64,000 bases of DNA, from NCBI RefSeq assembly GCF_001039355.2, contig NW_019775944.1, positions 15,048 to 79,047 of the forward strand. The letters are read 5' to 3'. The position numbers were made by a program, and so were the translations under genes. Under the pieces are notes generated by a model. The model made no database searches. It was not told where the DNA came from and worked only from the letters and a program-made list of their open reading frames with translations. This DNA is from Lingula anatina (lineage: Eukaryota; Brachiopoda; Lingulata; Lingulida; Lingulidae). This document shows positions 50,255-61,753 of the stretch, one piece after another (position 1 is the stretch's first letter; each line of letters begins with the position of its first letter).

Positions 50255-50608
50255 TTGATCTGGTTCAGGTTTTCGTTGATGACTACAATTGGTGTTTTGG
50301 TGGTATCTACTCCAAGTACTGACGCTGTCAATGTCCCGTGTCACTTAAGACGCGGCACGTGCTTCGTCGTAGGCCTCTTCTGGATAACTGTAGACTCTGT
50401 TTTGACTAGTTGGACGGTACAGGTGAAATCTGACCTCAATAAAGAAATCCACGCGGTTTCAGTGTTCTACCCAGAAACGGTCATGGCCCCCAATTCATCA
50501 GAGAAACAGATGACGATGTTTTGCTGTTTACAGTGTGCAGTCCGTTTTAATCTGTCTGGTAATATCTATCTTTTTGCGCCATTTTGCCACAGATTAAAAA
50601 ATATGTAA
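50255..50608 (+). other. Open frame of unknown meaning
   Basis: A plus-strand frame of more than 100 codons with mixed codon use (VNVPCHLRRGTCFVVGLF, VFYPETVMAPNSSEKQ) follows the LINE tail. Possible acceptors (ggttcag at about 50269) and donors (tctg/gtaata) exist. It has a few cysteines and no recognised domain. It could be a lone exon or chance. Confidence 0.25.
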
Positions 50609-51659
50609 AGCACTACTTAGCTCATTTAACGGAATAAAAAACGGATTAATGAGTTTTTCCTACCTACGTCAGCCCTCTGCAGTATGATTCGTGGACCTGT
50701 AATAAGAAGAAACCTGAAATGCATGGAAATACAAGGGGTACAATAAATACGCATCATCATGTCTTTAAAATGATTGAAATGTACTCCAAGATTACGAATT
50801 TTAACCCTACCCATAATATCTAAGTACATTAAAACGTGTCACAAAAAGACTAATTATCCCTCAACGGTATAGAGACCAAGCTTAGATGTACCCATTTTGA
50901 TTCGGTTGCAATTTTCACACATAAATAATCCATTATTAAAAAACTTAAATGAATGTTTATATTGCCCTGCTATGAGTTTCTTGTAAAATTGCAAGCCGAT
51001 GCAGTTGATACAGTTTATCTGTGCAAGTAGTGACAGTTGGCACAATTTTGCTATGCATATTCTTCGAGGCTGAAGTACTATCCCGAGTTGCTCACCTGAA
51101 CATTAATAATTTTATTAAAATATCAAAAATAACAACACTTGAAAAACAAAAGGTACGTTATATCGCCTTTATATGATTGGAATAAGGTAATAATGACATA
51201 AAAACCGCCGTTACTTGATTGAGAAAAAGGTTATAAAGATGTTGCAAATATAGACATCTTAACGTGATTGGAAGGACATACAGATAGTTATGATGCATCA
51301 GCTGATGTATAAAAGGGTCGTTAACCTATAGACTCAGACCTTTTCAATTAGCAATTACGAAGGTTTGTAAGGGGAAATAACTGAAAATTTATTTTTTTGT
51401 GCTGAGTAAGATATGTTTGTAGGGCTATCTCTCAGTTAGCCATTTCCCAGGATATATCACACATTCAATAATGTTTTTACCTATAGCGAATGCGCTAGCA
51501 TTTGTTGGGTTCTGAATTTGGTTCGCATATTACCAACCTAATGAAGGATTGGTTGTACGTGGTTACGGTTCCCAATTTATATTCTACGCATAAAATAAAT
51601 AGTTTATTAATGGTCATTTTTCCCTCATTGAAAATAGGATACAATTACTTTTCACTAAA
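50609..51659. other. Non-coding stretch
   Basis: No gene or clear repeat is recognised. Confidence 0.45.
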
Positions 51660-52018
51660 AGAGTGACAAAAAGTGAACACTTGAAATCAATTAAATTTAT
51701 AACGGAGATCCTTTTATTTACCGAATCAATATCAAGAAACTGTGGTACCATCTTTGTTCATAGCTATAGCATTCGACGCCAAATCACCATGATCTACTCA
51801 TACAAACATGGAGACAAATAAATATGATAAGGGTATAATGGCCCGAGCTCTTCACCTAAAAGCTGGATGTTCATCAATCTGTCATCTAACTCTGTATCAG
51901 CTTGTTCTTCGAGGCAAATAGCATTTATCAATTAATGATTTATTAAATTGAAATCAACCCAATAACATTAAGGTTACGATAGCGTTTTAATAACGGTCTA
52001 TGTTTGCTGGGGAGATGT
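51660..52018 (+). repeat. Old relic of the 1.75 kb repeat unit
   Basis: Shares, in order but heavily diverged, blocks of the unit region 52500-53040: taaaagagtgac, attgaaatcaatgaaatttataacgg, catctttgttca, and a caaatcacc...aagctgg block. Confidence 0.55.
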
Positions 52019-53767
52019 TGTTTAGTAACAGGTCTGGATGCAATAGGTGCAGGTCGAAAAACTTATCAAAAAAATTGTGCTTGTATGAGAGATATGATTT
52101 TTTGCAACGTTATATTTGGTAGTTCTTTATCATTATTAGTACTAAAAGGCACCAGAGCAAAGATTTGTCCCCCTTAAATGTGCTTACATTAATACTTTCT
52201 CCAGACTACTATAAAAGGAGATCACACAATGTAGCTCGCACAAGGCTTTCACTGTACAACAAACTATCAAGAATATGGGTTGAATTTCATTGACATGTGT
52301 CACTTTCGAATTCTTACTAAGACATGAACACACAAAAGCATGAAAAACATTGTCAGTTTGTATGCCGATTTCTAAAGCTTCGACAATGCCGTATACATGC
52401 AGTTGACATTTATAGAAGTGTTCAAACAAATAGCCGATTAATGGTCAATGTTTTCTCACAAAATACATGATACTTTTTTCTCTTTATTCCTAAAAGAGTG
52501 ACTGTGATCCAAGACAGTGTATTGAAATCAATTGAAATCAATGAAATTTATAACGGATATATTTCCCTTACCCATTCAATGTTTGAAACAAACTCCCTAA
52601 TCATCTTTGTTCAAGTCATTTGATAACAAATCACCATTGCTGGTATAAGTATGAACACGTTAAAGTCAAATAGATATGATTAGGACACTATGACTTCACC
52701 TTAAAGCTGGCTGAGGCTATTACAGACGCATTTGTTAATATTTAATACAAAGTTAACCATTGCTGACAACAACTAATTGTTGATATCTCCGAGGCAATGT
52801 ATGGTATAAGCATGAAAACTTAAAAGTCAAATAGATAAGATTAATACACTATGACTTCACCTTAAAGCTGGCTGAGGTTATTACAGACGCATTTGTTAAT
52901 ATTTAATACAAAATCAATCCAAGCCCTTGGTAGAGGGTGCTAACCATTGCTGACATCAACTAATTGTTGATATCTCCGAGGCAGAAAGCTATTTTCGTTT
53001 ATGATGAATTAAATTGAAAACAGTCCAATTATTAAAATCAGCAAAAAAATAAATAAATAAATAAATAAATAAAGAAGCAGTGGATTTATTTTTCTTTACT
53101 CTTTATCGTCAGTTTTTTTCACTATCGGGGGCAAAATATTTAACCTACGTTTGTTTTCTTTCTGAAATTTCCGTATGTCTTGTTATAAATTGCACATCAG
53201 ATGACAACGTGATCATTGATCTTGTCCAAAGTCTGTTTACTCGATAACACCAACTGGTCCATCCCTGATTCTCTGTCACTGCACTACGAAAGAAGCTGCA
53301 CCGATTTCCTGAAAACCAGTGCCTGTTAGTGTCAAAGCCTTTCCACGTTGAATGGTAAAACACTTTGGATATGTATACCTGTTTATGAATATTTAAATAA
53401 GAGGACTGACATAACCATTGGGGTTTGTGCAAGTTGATACGAGACAAAAAGTTAGTGTAAAAGAGAGTTTATTTATGTTTTAGTCCCTGAAGAAGACACA
53501 CAAGTCAAAAGCCTGGGTGCTTTACAGCATATATAGCTGATCTTAATAGATGTCTTTTCGAACTTATTTCATAAAGTGTCCGGGGACTATCTATTACACG
53601 GATTCTATCCTTTTGAGGGGAAACCTGTATTTTGTTGTGGACACCCAATTTTTAACGGTCCCCTGGTTTCTGAAAGTGGGATTCTTTGGACTCTGTTGTG
53701 TTATTATGGACTGAAGGTAACGTTACAAAGGCCCTTATATCAAATTTCCTTGACAGCAGAAGTGAGG
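52019..53767 (+). repeat. Tandem array unit A
   Basis: First full unit of about 1.75 kb, starting tttagtaac-ggctggatgcaatagg and ending ttgacagcagaagtgagg. Unit B (53768-56418) repeats it end to end. It contains an internal direct duplication (about 52638-52795 and 52799-52985, sharing ttcaccttaaagctggctgagg and gttgatatctccgaggca) and an (AAAT)n run at about 53046-53072. Frames such as 53145-53447 (minus) recur in unit B but are broken, so I do not treat them as genes. Confidence 0.85.
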
Positions 53768-56418
53768 TTTAGTAACGGGGCTGGATGCAATAGGTGCAGG
53801 TCGAAAAACGTATCAAGAAAATTGAGCTTGTATGAGAGATATGATTTTGTACAACGTCACATTTGGTAGTTCTTTATCATTATTAGCACGTGAAGGTTCC
53901 AGAGCAAAGATTTGTCCCCCTTAAATGTGCTTACATTAATAGGCTCTCTAGACTACTATGTAATGGAGATCACACAATGTAGCTCACACAAGGCTTGTAC
54001 CACAAACTAACAAGAATATGGGTTGAAATTCATTGACATGTCACTTTCGAATACTTACTAGGACATGAACACACAAAAGCATAAAAAATTGTCAGTTTGT
54101 ATGCCGATATCTAAAGCTTCGACAATGCCGTATACATGCAGTTGACCTTTACAGAAGTGTTCAAACAAATAGCCGATTAATTGTCAATGTTTTCTCACAA
54201 AATACATGATACTTTTTTCTTTTTTTCCTAAAAGAGTGACTGTGTTCCAAGACAGTGTATTGAAATCAATTGAAATCAGTGAAATGTATAACAGATATAT
54301 GTCCTTTACCCATTTAATGTTTGAAATAAACTCCCTAATCATCTTTGTTCAAATCATTTGATAACAAATCATCATTGCTAGTATAAGTATGAACACGTTA
54401 GAGTCAAATAGATATGATGGTATCAGGACAATTCCCCCCCGGACTATTCCCCCCGGACAATTCCCCCGGACAATTTCCCCCCAGGACAATTCCCCCCGGA
54501 CGATTCCCCCCCCCCCCCGAAGAATATATATATTTATATACAAATATAAAGTAAAGAGTACAAAGTTCAAATCTTTTCATCCAATTTCTGATATTTCTTA
54601 GTGTGATGATGCAAATCAAGGATAGATAATATTAATTTTATAAACAATTTTTTTTTCATGGAGTACAATTACATAAAATTTTCGAGATAAAAGTACAGAA
54701 CATTTTATTAAAAATCTGATCAAAGTATATATCTTCAGGTAAAGGAGGGGTAAACATGATCTCACTTATCCAGGTAGCCCTTTGATAAATTAAATGCTAC
54801 TTTTAATTGCTTTATTTCTCCCCACCCCCCACCCCCTCTGAATCAAGGTGCATCTCTAGGGAGAGGTGGGGTAAACAGATTTTCTCGCTTATCCATGTAT
54901 CCCTGTGACTATTTGTCACTTTTAATTACTTGACCACCACCCACCATCCACCATACTAAAAATATTGATAAAATATCTGTTTACCTGTTCATCTGTTTAC
55001 CCCACCTTTACCCGAGGAATAGGTGGTTATACTTCCATTAGATATTTAATAAATCTTTCTTTACTTGTACTCAATGAAAAGGGAATTTGTTATAGAATAA
55101 TTTGTTTCATGATGAAGTTGTATAATCACACTAAAAATATTAATAAAGTGGATGAAATGTTTTAAACTTTACACTTTCTACTTTATATATGTATATAAAT
55201 ATATATATTTCTTGGGGGGGGGATCGTCCGGGGGGGGGGGGGAATTGTCCCGGGGGGAATTGTCCGGAGGGAATAGTCTGGGGGGGAATTGTCCGGGGGG
55301 GGGGATTGTCCTAGAATCGATATGATTAGGGCACTATGGCTTCACCTTAAAGCTGGCTGAGGTTATTACAGACGCATTTGTTAATAGTTAATACAAAACC
55401 AATCCAAGCCCTTGGTAGAGGGTGTTAACCATTGCTGACAACAACTTATTGTTGATATCTCCGAGGCAGTGTATGGTATAAGTATGAAAACTTAAAAGTC
55501 AAATAGATAAGATTAATACACTATGACTTCACCTTAAAGCTGGCTGAGGTTATTACAGACGCGTTTTTAATACAAAGTCAATCCAAGCCCTTGGTAGAGG
55601 GTGCTAACCATTGCTGAAATCAACTAATTGTTGATATCTCCGAGGCAGAAAGCTATTTTAGTTTATGATGAATTAAATTGAAAACAGTCTTATTAATAAA
55701 ATAAGCAAAAAATAAAGATGCAGTGGATATATTTTACTTTACTCTTTATCGACAGTTTTTTAACTATCAGGGGCAAAATATTTAACCTACGTTTGTTTTC
55801 TTTCTGAAATTCCCGTATGTCATGTTATAAATTGCACATCAGGTGACAACGTGATCATTGATCTTGTCCAAAGTCTGTTTACTCGATAACACCCACTGGT
55901 CCATCCCTGATTCTCTGTCACTGCACTACGAAAGAAGCTGCACCGATTTCCTGAAAACCAATGCCTGTTAGTGTCCAAAGCCTTTCCACGTTGAATGGTA
56001 AAACACTTTGGATATGTACACCTGTTTATGAATATTTAAATAAGAGGACTGACATAACCATTGGGGTACGTGCAAGTTGATACGAGACAAAAAGTAAGTG
56101 TAATAGAGAGTTTATTTATGTTTTAGTCCCTGAAGAAGACACACAAGTCAAAAGCTTGGGCGCTTTACAGCAAATATAGCTGATCTTAATAGATGTCTTT
56201 TCGATCTTATTTCATAAAGACTCCGGGGACTATCTATTACACGGATTCTATCCTTTTTGAGGGGAACCCTGTATTTTGTTGAGGACACCCAATTTTTAAC
56301 GGTCCCCTGGTTTCTGAAACTGGGATTCCTTGGACTCTGTTGTGTTATTATGGACTGAAGGTAACGTTACAAAGGCCCTTATATCAAATTTCCTTGACAG
56401 CAGAAGTGCAGAAGTGAG
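53768..56418 (+). repeat. Tandem array unit B, interrupted
   Basis: Same content and order as unit A. The 2651 bp length equals the unit length plus the 900 bp insertion at 54419-55318 and its target duplication. Confidence 0.85.
54419..55318. mobile_element. 900 bp element with G/C minisatellite terminal repeats and 8 bp TSD
   Basis: It is bounded on both sides by GATATGAT (54411-54418 and 55319-55326), present once in unit A. The left terminus has about five short tandem units of ggacaattccccc type (54424-54520). The right terminus has the mirror array of gggggaattgtcc units (55218-55311), so the ends are inverted arrays. The outer TIR core is AGGACAAT(T)CCCCC. An 8 bp TSD is usual for hAT-type elements. 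The AT-rich interior has no transposase frame. Confidence 0.85.
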
Positions 56419-56840
56419 GTTTAGTAACGGGGCTGGATGCAATAGGTGCAGGTCGAAAAGCGTATCAAGAAAATTGAGCTTGTATGAGAGATATGATTTT
56501 GTACAACGTTATATTTGGTAGTTCTTTATCACTGGAAGGTACCAGAGCAAAGATTTGTCCCCCTTAAATGTGCTTACATTAATAGGTTCTCTAGACTACT
56601 ATGTAATGGAGATCACTCAATGTAGCTCACACAAGGCTTGTACTGTACCACAAACTAACAAGAATACGGGTTGAATTTTATTGACATGGGTGACTTTCGA
56701 ATACTAACTAGGACATGAAAACACAAAAGCATGAAAAACATTGTCAGTTTGTATGCAGATATCTAAAGCTTCGACAATGCCGTATACATGCAGTTGACCT
56801 TTATAGAAGTGTTCATGCATAGAACAAATAACCTCACTAA
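56419..56840 (+). repeat. Tandem array unit C, partial
   Basis: Repeats the first about 420 bp of units A and B, from tttagtaacggggctggatgc to gcagttgacctttatagaagtgttca, and then stops matching. Confidence 0.85.
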
Positions 56841-58497
56841 ATACCTGATACTTTATCTTTTTTAAGGCAGTGAGCAAATATGCATTGTGTTTATGTAACA
56901 CAATCAATTCATAAAAGAGGGGAGGTATTATAAAAAGTAAGCAGTTGTTAAAATTTGTTTTTTATGGTAACGTCCCATTATTTCTGAGATTTCATATCAA
57001 CTCACCCTATAGATCTTAAAGAAGTACATAAGTTCTAATACTGGTGCATATCAAGATGTAATATGCAATTCAAGCTTTCGGCCCCTATGTCTTCTTCAGG
57101 GATTCTGAAAAAAAAAATAGTATAGTAGATCTCCAAAGATGCACTAGTATTATTATTTCTGAGCTCAACTGTATATGACTTTCTAATCAAGTTCAATTTT
57201 TGAAATAGCGCGACTAAATTGTAAGTTAAATTTAAAAAAACGGACACAATTGACTTTAGTGTGACTTGCTCTACAAAACCCAATACACAAGAGGGATCTA
57301 GCCCCCCCCCCCCCCAAAAAAAAAAAAAAAAAAAGAAAAAAAAATCAGACCTGTCTTGATACCTGTTCGAGGAAAAAATGGAAGTGATATAATCAAATTT
57401 GCAACCGATAGTGTGCGAACAGACAAGCAAACATACCCTGTACAGACAAACAGGTTGATGAACACACTTGAAAATGGAAAGATATAGTTATAATTTAAGT
57501 TGTAATTTCAGTTTATATGTAATTTTTATGATATAACACACAACTATATACAGTTTGATATCTGAATGTAAGTGTTCTCAAATTGTCCAGACTAGAGGTC
57601 GCTTCCGAGTTGAACCTGTATAAAATTGCAACATTATTATTTTTTTCATCATACATTTCCTTCTCAGCCAGGACACTAAAACGTCCAAACAATGCCCCCA
57701 TGAAAAATCCATAAGGGCCACCTATTACCGTAGAAAAATTTACCCTGGCATATATATATGATCTTGGTTGATATCACTAAGCAAGCCCACGTAGTTACTC
57801 AGTAACTTATGAATACTTGTTTATTTATCTATTCCAATTCTTCATATCTGCACCTTTGCACTGGTATTTACTGTGACGCGATTGGTGCCAAAGGTTTAAT
57901 GTATAATGATTAACTGTCTTTAATCTCTATCTAAATAGTGGGGTGGTCTAGGGTAAAAATGGACAAATCCTTCAGCCATAATTAATGGAATTAGAGCCGT
58001 AGCCCTCTAAGAATGTACCGTTTGGTCAAAAATTCCAAATGGCCGCCAATGTATGAAATGCTATAGAAATACATACAAACCTGAGACTAATGACTAGAAA
58101 TTTGCATCAAATCATAAATGGCAGGAAAAATCGGGATGGTCTCGATGATTTGCATGACAAGTGAGATATTCTAAATGAGTTTAAAAGGCAGATTTGAGAT
58201 GGCATGAGATCGAGTACGATCCAGTCGAGATGTGATTAGATTTAAAAATTAAAAATTATCTAGTGAAAATATGTTAGACAGAAAATTTTGATTAGGCATG
58301 TGAAAAGGGGATTAGAATATGGATGTGGAACGGTGAAGTAACATACTGGAATACAGGTAGATCGAGCTTAGAGAGAATGGTAAAACTAATAAGTAGCATG
58401 CAAATTCATGTTAAGTATTGATGCGAATGGTAATTTTCTATTACAGATTTTCAAAGCAGGGATTTAGTTGCGAGAGGTATAGGACATCACTAAAGAT
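56841..58497. other. Non-coding stretch
   Basis: Contains a C-run followed by an A-run at 57302-57350 and a block gctttcggcccctatgtcttcttcaggg (57073-57100), a motif class seen near ends of some retroelements. No gene is recognised. Confidence 0.4.
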
Positions 58498-58581
58498 GTT
58501 ATAGTGAGAATATCGACAACATGCAGTCTGGAGCTTTCGAACGTTTATTCACCGTCTCACTTTTCATACAATGTCACAAGT
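58498..58581 (+). repeat. Direct repeat, copy 1
   Basis: The sequence from gttatagtgagaat to catacaatgtcacaagt recurs at 60455-60534 with few differences, including cagtctggagctttc and cgtttatt-accg-ctcacttttc. Confidence 0.85.
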
Positions 58582-58654
58582 ATTTAAACTCTATTTCTGC
58601 TACTGATCATGCGTTTACTTGTTTTCCTTTCATTGTCTTGATTACCTCCGCCAA

Positions 58655-59056
58655 AGAGGTTATGTTTTCACCCCTGCTTGTTTGTTTGTCTGTCTGTCTG
58701 ATTGTCATAAACATAACTCAAAAAGTTATGGATGAATTTCGATGGAATTTTCATAGTAAGTCAGAAATGGGTTAACTTAGAAGTGATTAGTTTTTGGTTG
58801 TGATCTGGATAATCAACCAATAATCAATAATAAAAAAAACTAAGTTATGGACCGATTTTGATGAAATTTTCAGGAACTGTCAGAAGTGGTCCAAGGAACA
58901 GATGATTAGTTTTTGGTGGTGATCCGGATCAATAATCAATCAATAACCAATCAATAAAAAAAAACTAAATCATTATAGAATGAAAATATAGGGGTGAAAC
59001 GGCATTGGGTGGAGACTTTGCTGCCTTGGCGAAGGTCTGAGCTCTCGGAGTGCTTT
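58655..59056. mobile_element. Dispersed element with imperfect terminal inverted repeats
   Basis: The left end attacctccgccaaagagg and right end gctgccttggcgaaggtct pair imperfectly. The interior has the repeated phrase ttatgga(t/c)g/cgattt-gatg-aattttca...ttagtttttggt(t/g)gtgat and (TGTC)n near 58688. This is a repeat type common in invertebrate and fish genomes. It has no coding content. Confidence 0.65.
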
Positions 59057-59120
59057 TTTAGTTACAGAATATTTTTCATTCTCATGTTGCAAGTCACCAT
59101 GAAACATTTCCTTATGAGAT

Positions 59121-59380
59121 AATCCTAAGAGACTTAATATTATAATATTTGAGTTACTCATGCTTGGACCTTATCCAAAACTCAGTTATCATGTTATAAA
59201 CAATTGATCAACATTAAAATATGTTATGAAATTATCCAATTAAATCCTAAGAGACTTGTTTTCATTTAAAGATATCTAAAATATTATTTGAGTTACTCAT
59301 GCTTGGACCTTATCCAGAACTCAGTTATCATGTTATAAACAGTTGATCAACATTAAAATATGTTATGAAATTATCCAATC
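59121..59380 (+). repeat. Tandem duplication, about 122-137 bp units
   Basis: 59121-59242 and 59243-59380 share aatcctaagagactt, atttgagttactcatgcttggacc and ttgatcaacattaaaatatg almost unchanged. The second unit has a short insertion (gttttcatttaaagatatc). Confidence 0.9.
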
Positions 59381-60454
59381 ACTTAAACTGTTACTGACTT
59401 TGACCTTTCCATCTTTTTTTCTGACACTGAAATATGTTCTACGCTTGTTGACTCTTGATGAAACTTAACTTACACTCAATAACTCCCTATCCTTTTACTC
59501 GTTTGATTCCGTTTTAATTATTATCTGTAATTAATGAAAGTGTAAGTCGAATGCTTTACAACATACACCCCTTCATCAAAAGAATTCGTCCTCGAATTCG
59601 AAAACTTTACAACATACGCTCCTTATTTATTATATAAACAAAACAAATACTAAATGACATAAAATACGTAAAGTTTCAAAAAGCTTAAATGGCAAGATTA
59701 TAGGTCTGTGTCATCAATTTAAATGCTATACGCAAGTTCGTCAGATTGTACAAAATCAGATAAAACAATAATCATAAAAAATGATAATTTTCCTTAAACA
59801 CTACATTTCTATCAGTAAGTCATGCAAAAATGTAACTTTTATAAATTAATTCTATATAAGTAACTTACGCATAAAATTAGAAACACATTCGACATGTAAC
59901 CAAAAATATAACTTGAAAGAAGAAAAATTAATAACTTTTCAGGAAAATACAATTGTTCGTGAAATGGCATTTACACTTTTCAATGTGGGGCCCAAGAGTA
60001 CAGATACATGTACTTCTTGTTTGTATTCTCATGCGGATATTTCAACCTGTTGCTCTCTTATTATGGCTCTGACACATTTTCTTATACGGTTTTCTCTTTC
60101 GGTTGTCATTTAAGATATAGTAGGAATGCACTACGTGAGACAGTCGGGTCGGCTGCACCTTGTCCAATGAACAGCATTCACCACAATGTTGCGACCAGCG
60201 CATCGTTCATGATGAAGTACCTGTTCATCTTCATTTTTGTCCACACTGTAGCGCTCCTCTGTGATGACTATAAGAGAAACGCTTGTTCATATCAAATTCA
60301 ATCCACGAAATTTATAAAACCACACTGATAAATTATTAAGTTGCAAAATGTGAGAATCATCCTTAATGGATGTCATTAGTTTCATGTCATCATCATTATA
60401 AAAGTTAAATACACTTTTCATACAACAATGACAGGTCCAGGTCCTCCGCCACTT
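59381..60454. other. Spacer between direct repeats
   Basis: Contains the near-palindrome gaattcgtcctcgaattcg (59582-59600). Frames near 59913-60328 show no domain. It could be the interior of a degraded LTR-type element if the 58498/60455 repeats are its ends. Confidence 0.35.
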
Positions 60455-60534
60455 GTTATAGTGAGAATAACGTCAACAGTCTGGAGCTTTCAAACGTTTA
60501 TTTACCGACTCACTTTTCATACAATGTCACAAGT
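60455..60534 (+). repeat. Direct repeat, copy 2
   Basis: Second copy of 58498-58581, about 1.96 kb downstream in the same orientation. Confidence 0.85.
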
Positions 60535-60690
60535 TTGTTTAACTGCAAATTAACCACAGGTGTTGGAACATTCGAGAGTAGAAAATACTGTACGCAAGTA
60601 CACATCTGTATTTCAGAGATGGAAATAATGGGCGATTAATTTTGAAGAAGTGGATTTTTTCCAGCCCACACGCATCACATTGCACTTTAC

Positions 60691-61410
60691 ATGTTGAGTT
60701 TGATACAGCGGTCTTGTAAACTAGTAACGATTCAAGACGTTAAGTACGGTTTAAAATGGACACATGAAATGGTCGGTATACAGGTAAATCCAAATCCTTA
60801 CGCTATTCCTATGATTATTAATATTGTTGAAGCGTCAAAGAGAATGCCATGCAACAAAGCAATAAAAAAGGAAATAGTAACTCCGAAAATTTTAGAAATG
60901 ATGTTTAACATTCTATAACGATATAGCAAAGTGTGCAATTATTAAAAGATCGGATATTTCTTTCACAGAACAACATTTTGAAACATTTATAGAAAAAAAG
61001 TAAAACCGACGTTTACAGGAACGGATATACTGTTTTAGTTGCTAAAACCGGGAATTTTACACGTCCATATACATGTATATTTTACAAAGATACTTGGAAG
61101 CAGCTAACATTTAAAACAATTCAGATAATTTCATTTTTAGACCAGTTTCTTATTTCAAGAAATCCAAAAAGCACATACAAAAATAAGAGAAGTGATTTTA
61201 CAGAAGTTTAAAATATTACAGTAGGTTTTGACAGACAAAAGTTCGGCTTACACAGTGTGCGTGCAGAGGAGCTACAGCTGCAGCAAATTTTGGAGTCAAC
61301 GTTCGTTTATTTAAAAAACACGGACATGGATTTCTGATAAAACAAAAGACGTATATATGAAAGACAAATTTTCAAAAAGGATTCAAGTGTCTCTAAATAT
61401 TGGAAAAATG
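60691..61410 (+). pseudogene. Tyrosine recombinase (XerD/DIRS-like), decayed
   Basis: The plus frame 60691-60918 reads as a core-binding domain (GLKWTHEMVGIQVNPNPYAI, EASKRMPCNKAIKKEIVTPK). Later pieces in shifting frames give EQHFETFIEKK (about 60970) and LISRNPKSTYKNKRSDF (about 61150-61195). The catalytic part is at 61241-61350: FGLHSVRA, then after a one-base shift GATAAANFGVNVRLFKKHG. HSVR fits the H-x-x-R of tyrosine recombinases. This subfamily is common in DIRS/Ngaro or Crypton-type elements of marine invertebrates. Several frameshifts and a TGA make it inactive. No reverse transcriptase was found beside it. Confidence 0.75.
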
Positions 61411-61753
61411 TTAAGATGTTAAATACATAATATTAATCAAATTCATAATTCATTTTCAATCTTTTATTAAGGTAAATATTTATTTCGGGTGATAAGTATA
61501 CATCTATATCTTAAGAATAAAATGATTTTATCGCTGTTGTTTTTAATTAAAATTGAATTTAAATGCCCGTTCTATATGGTCGACGCAAACAGGCATGCAA
61601 CAGCTCATAGCAAGGGTTAACGATATACAATGATTTGAATTTGATGCGGTGTTTGGTTTTTTCGTTGCGAGTTATTAGACAATAAATGATGTATATGCGA
61701 TTGAGTGGAACGAATAAGAATATACCGTTCTTTCTTTTCATATTAGAGTGGCA

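Noticed and set aside
53145-53447. 100-codon minus-strand frame in repeat unit A
   Set aside because: The corresponding place in unit B is broken and no domain is seen.
53480-53520. Possible hammerhead-ribozyme-like ctgaagaag...aaagc motif (also near 56128)
   Set aside because: The CUGAUGA core and the paired stems of a hammerhead are not present.
60008-60328. Frame ending with a signal-peptide-like MKYLFIFIFVHTVALL
   Set aside because: No domain, no splice partner and no clear Kozak context. It lies in a repeat-flanked spacer.
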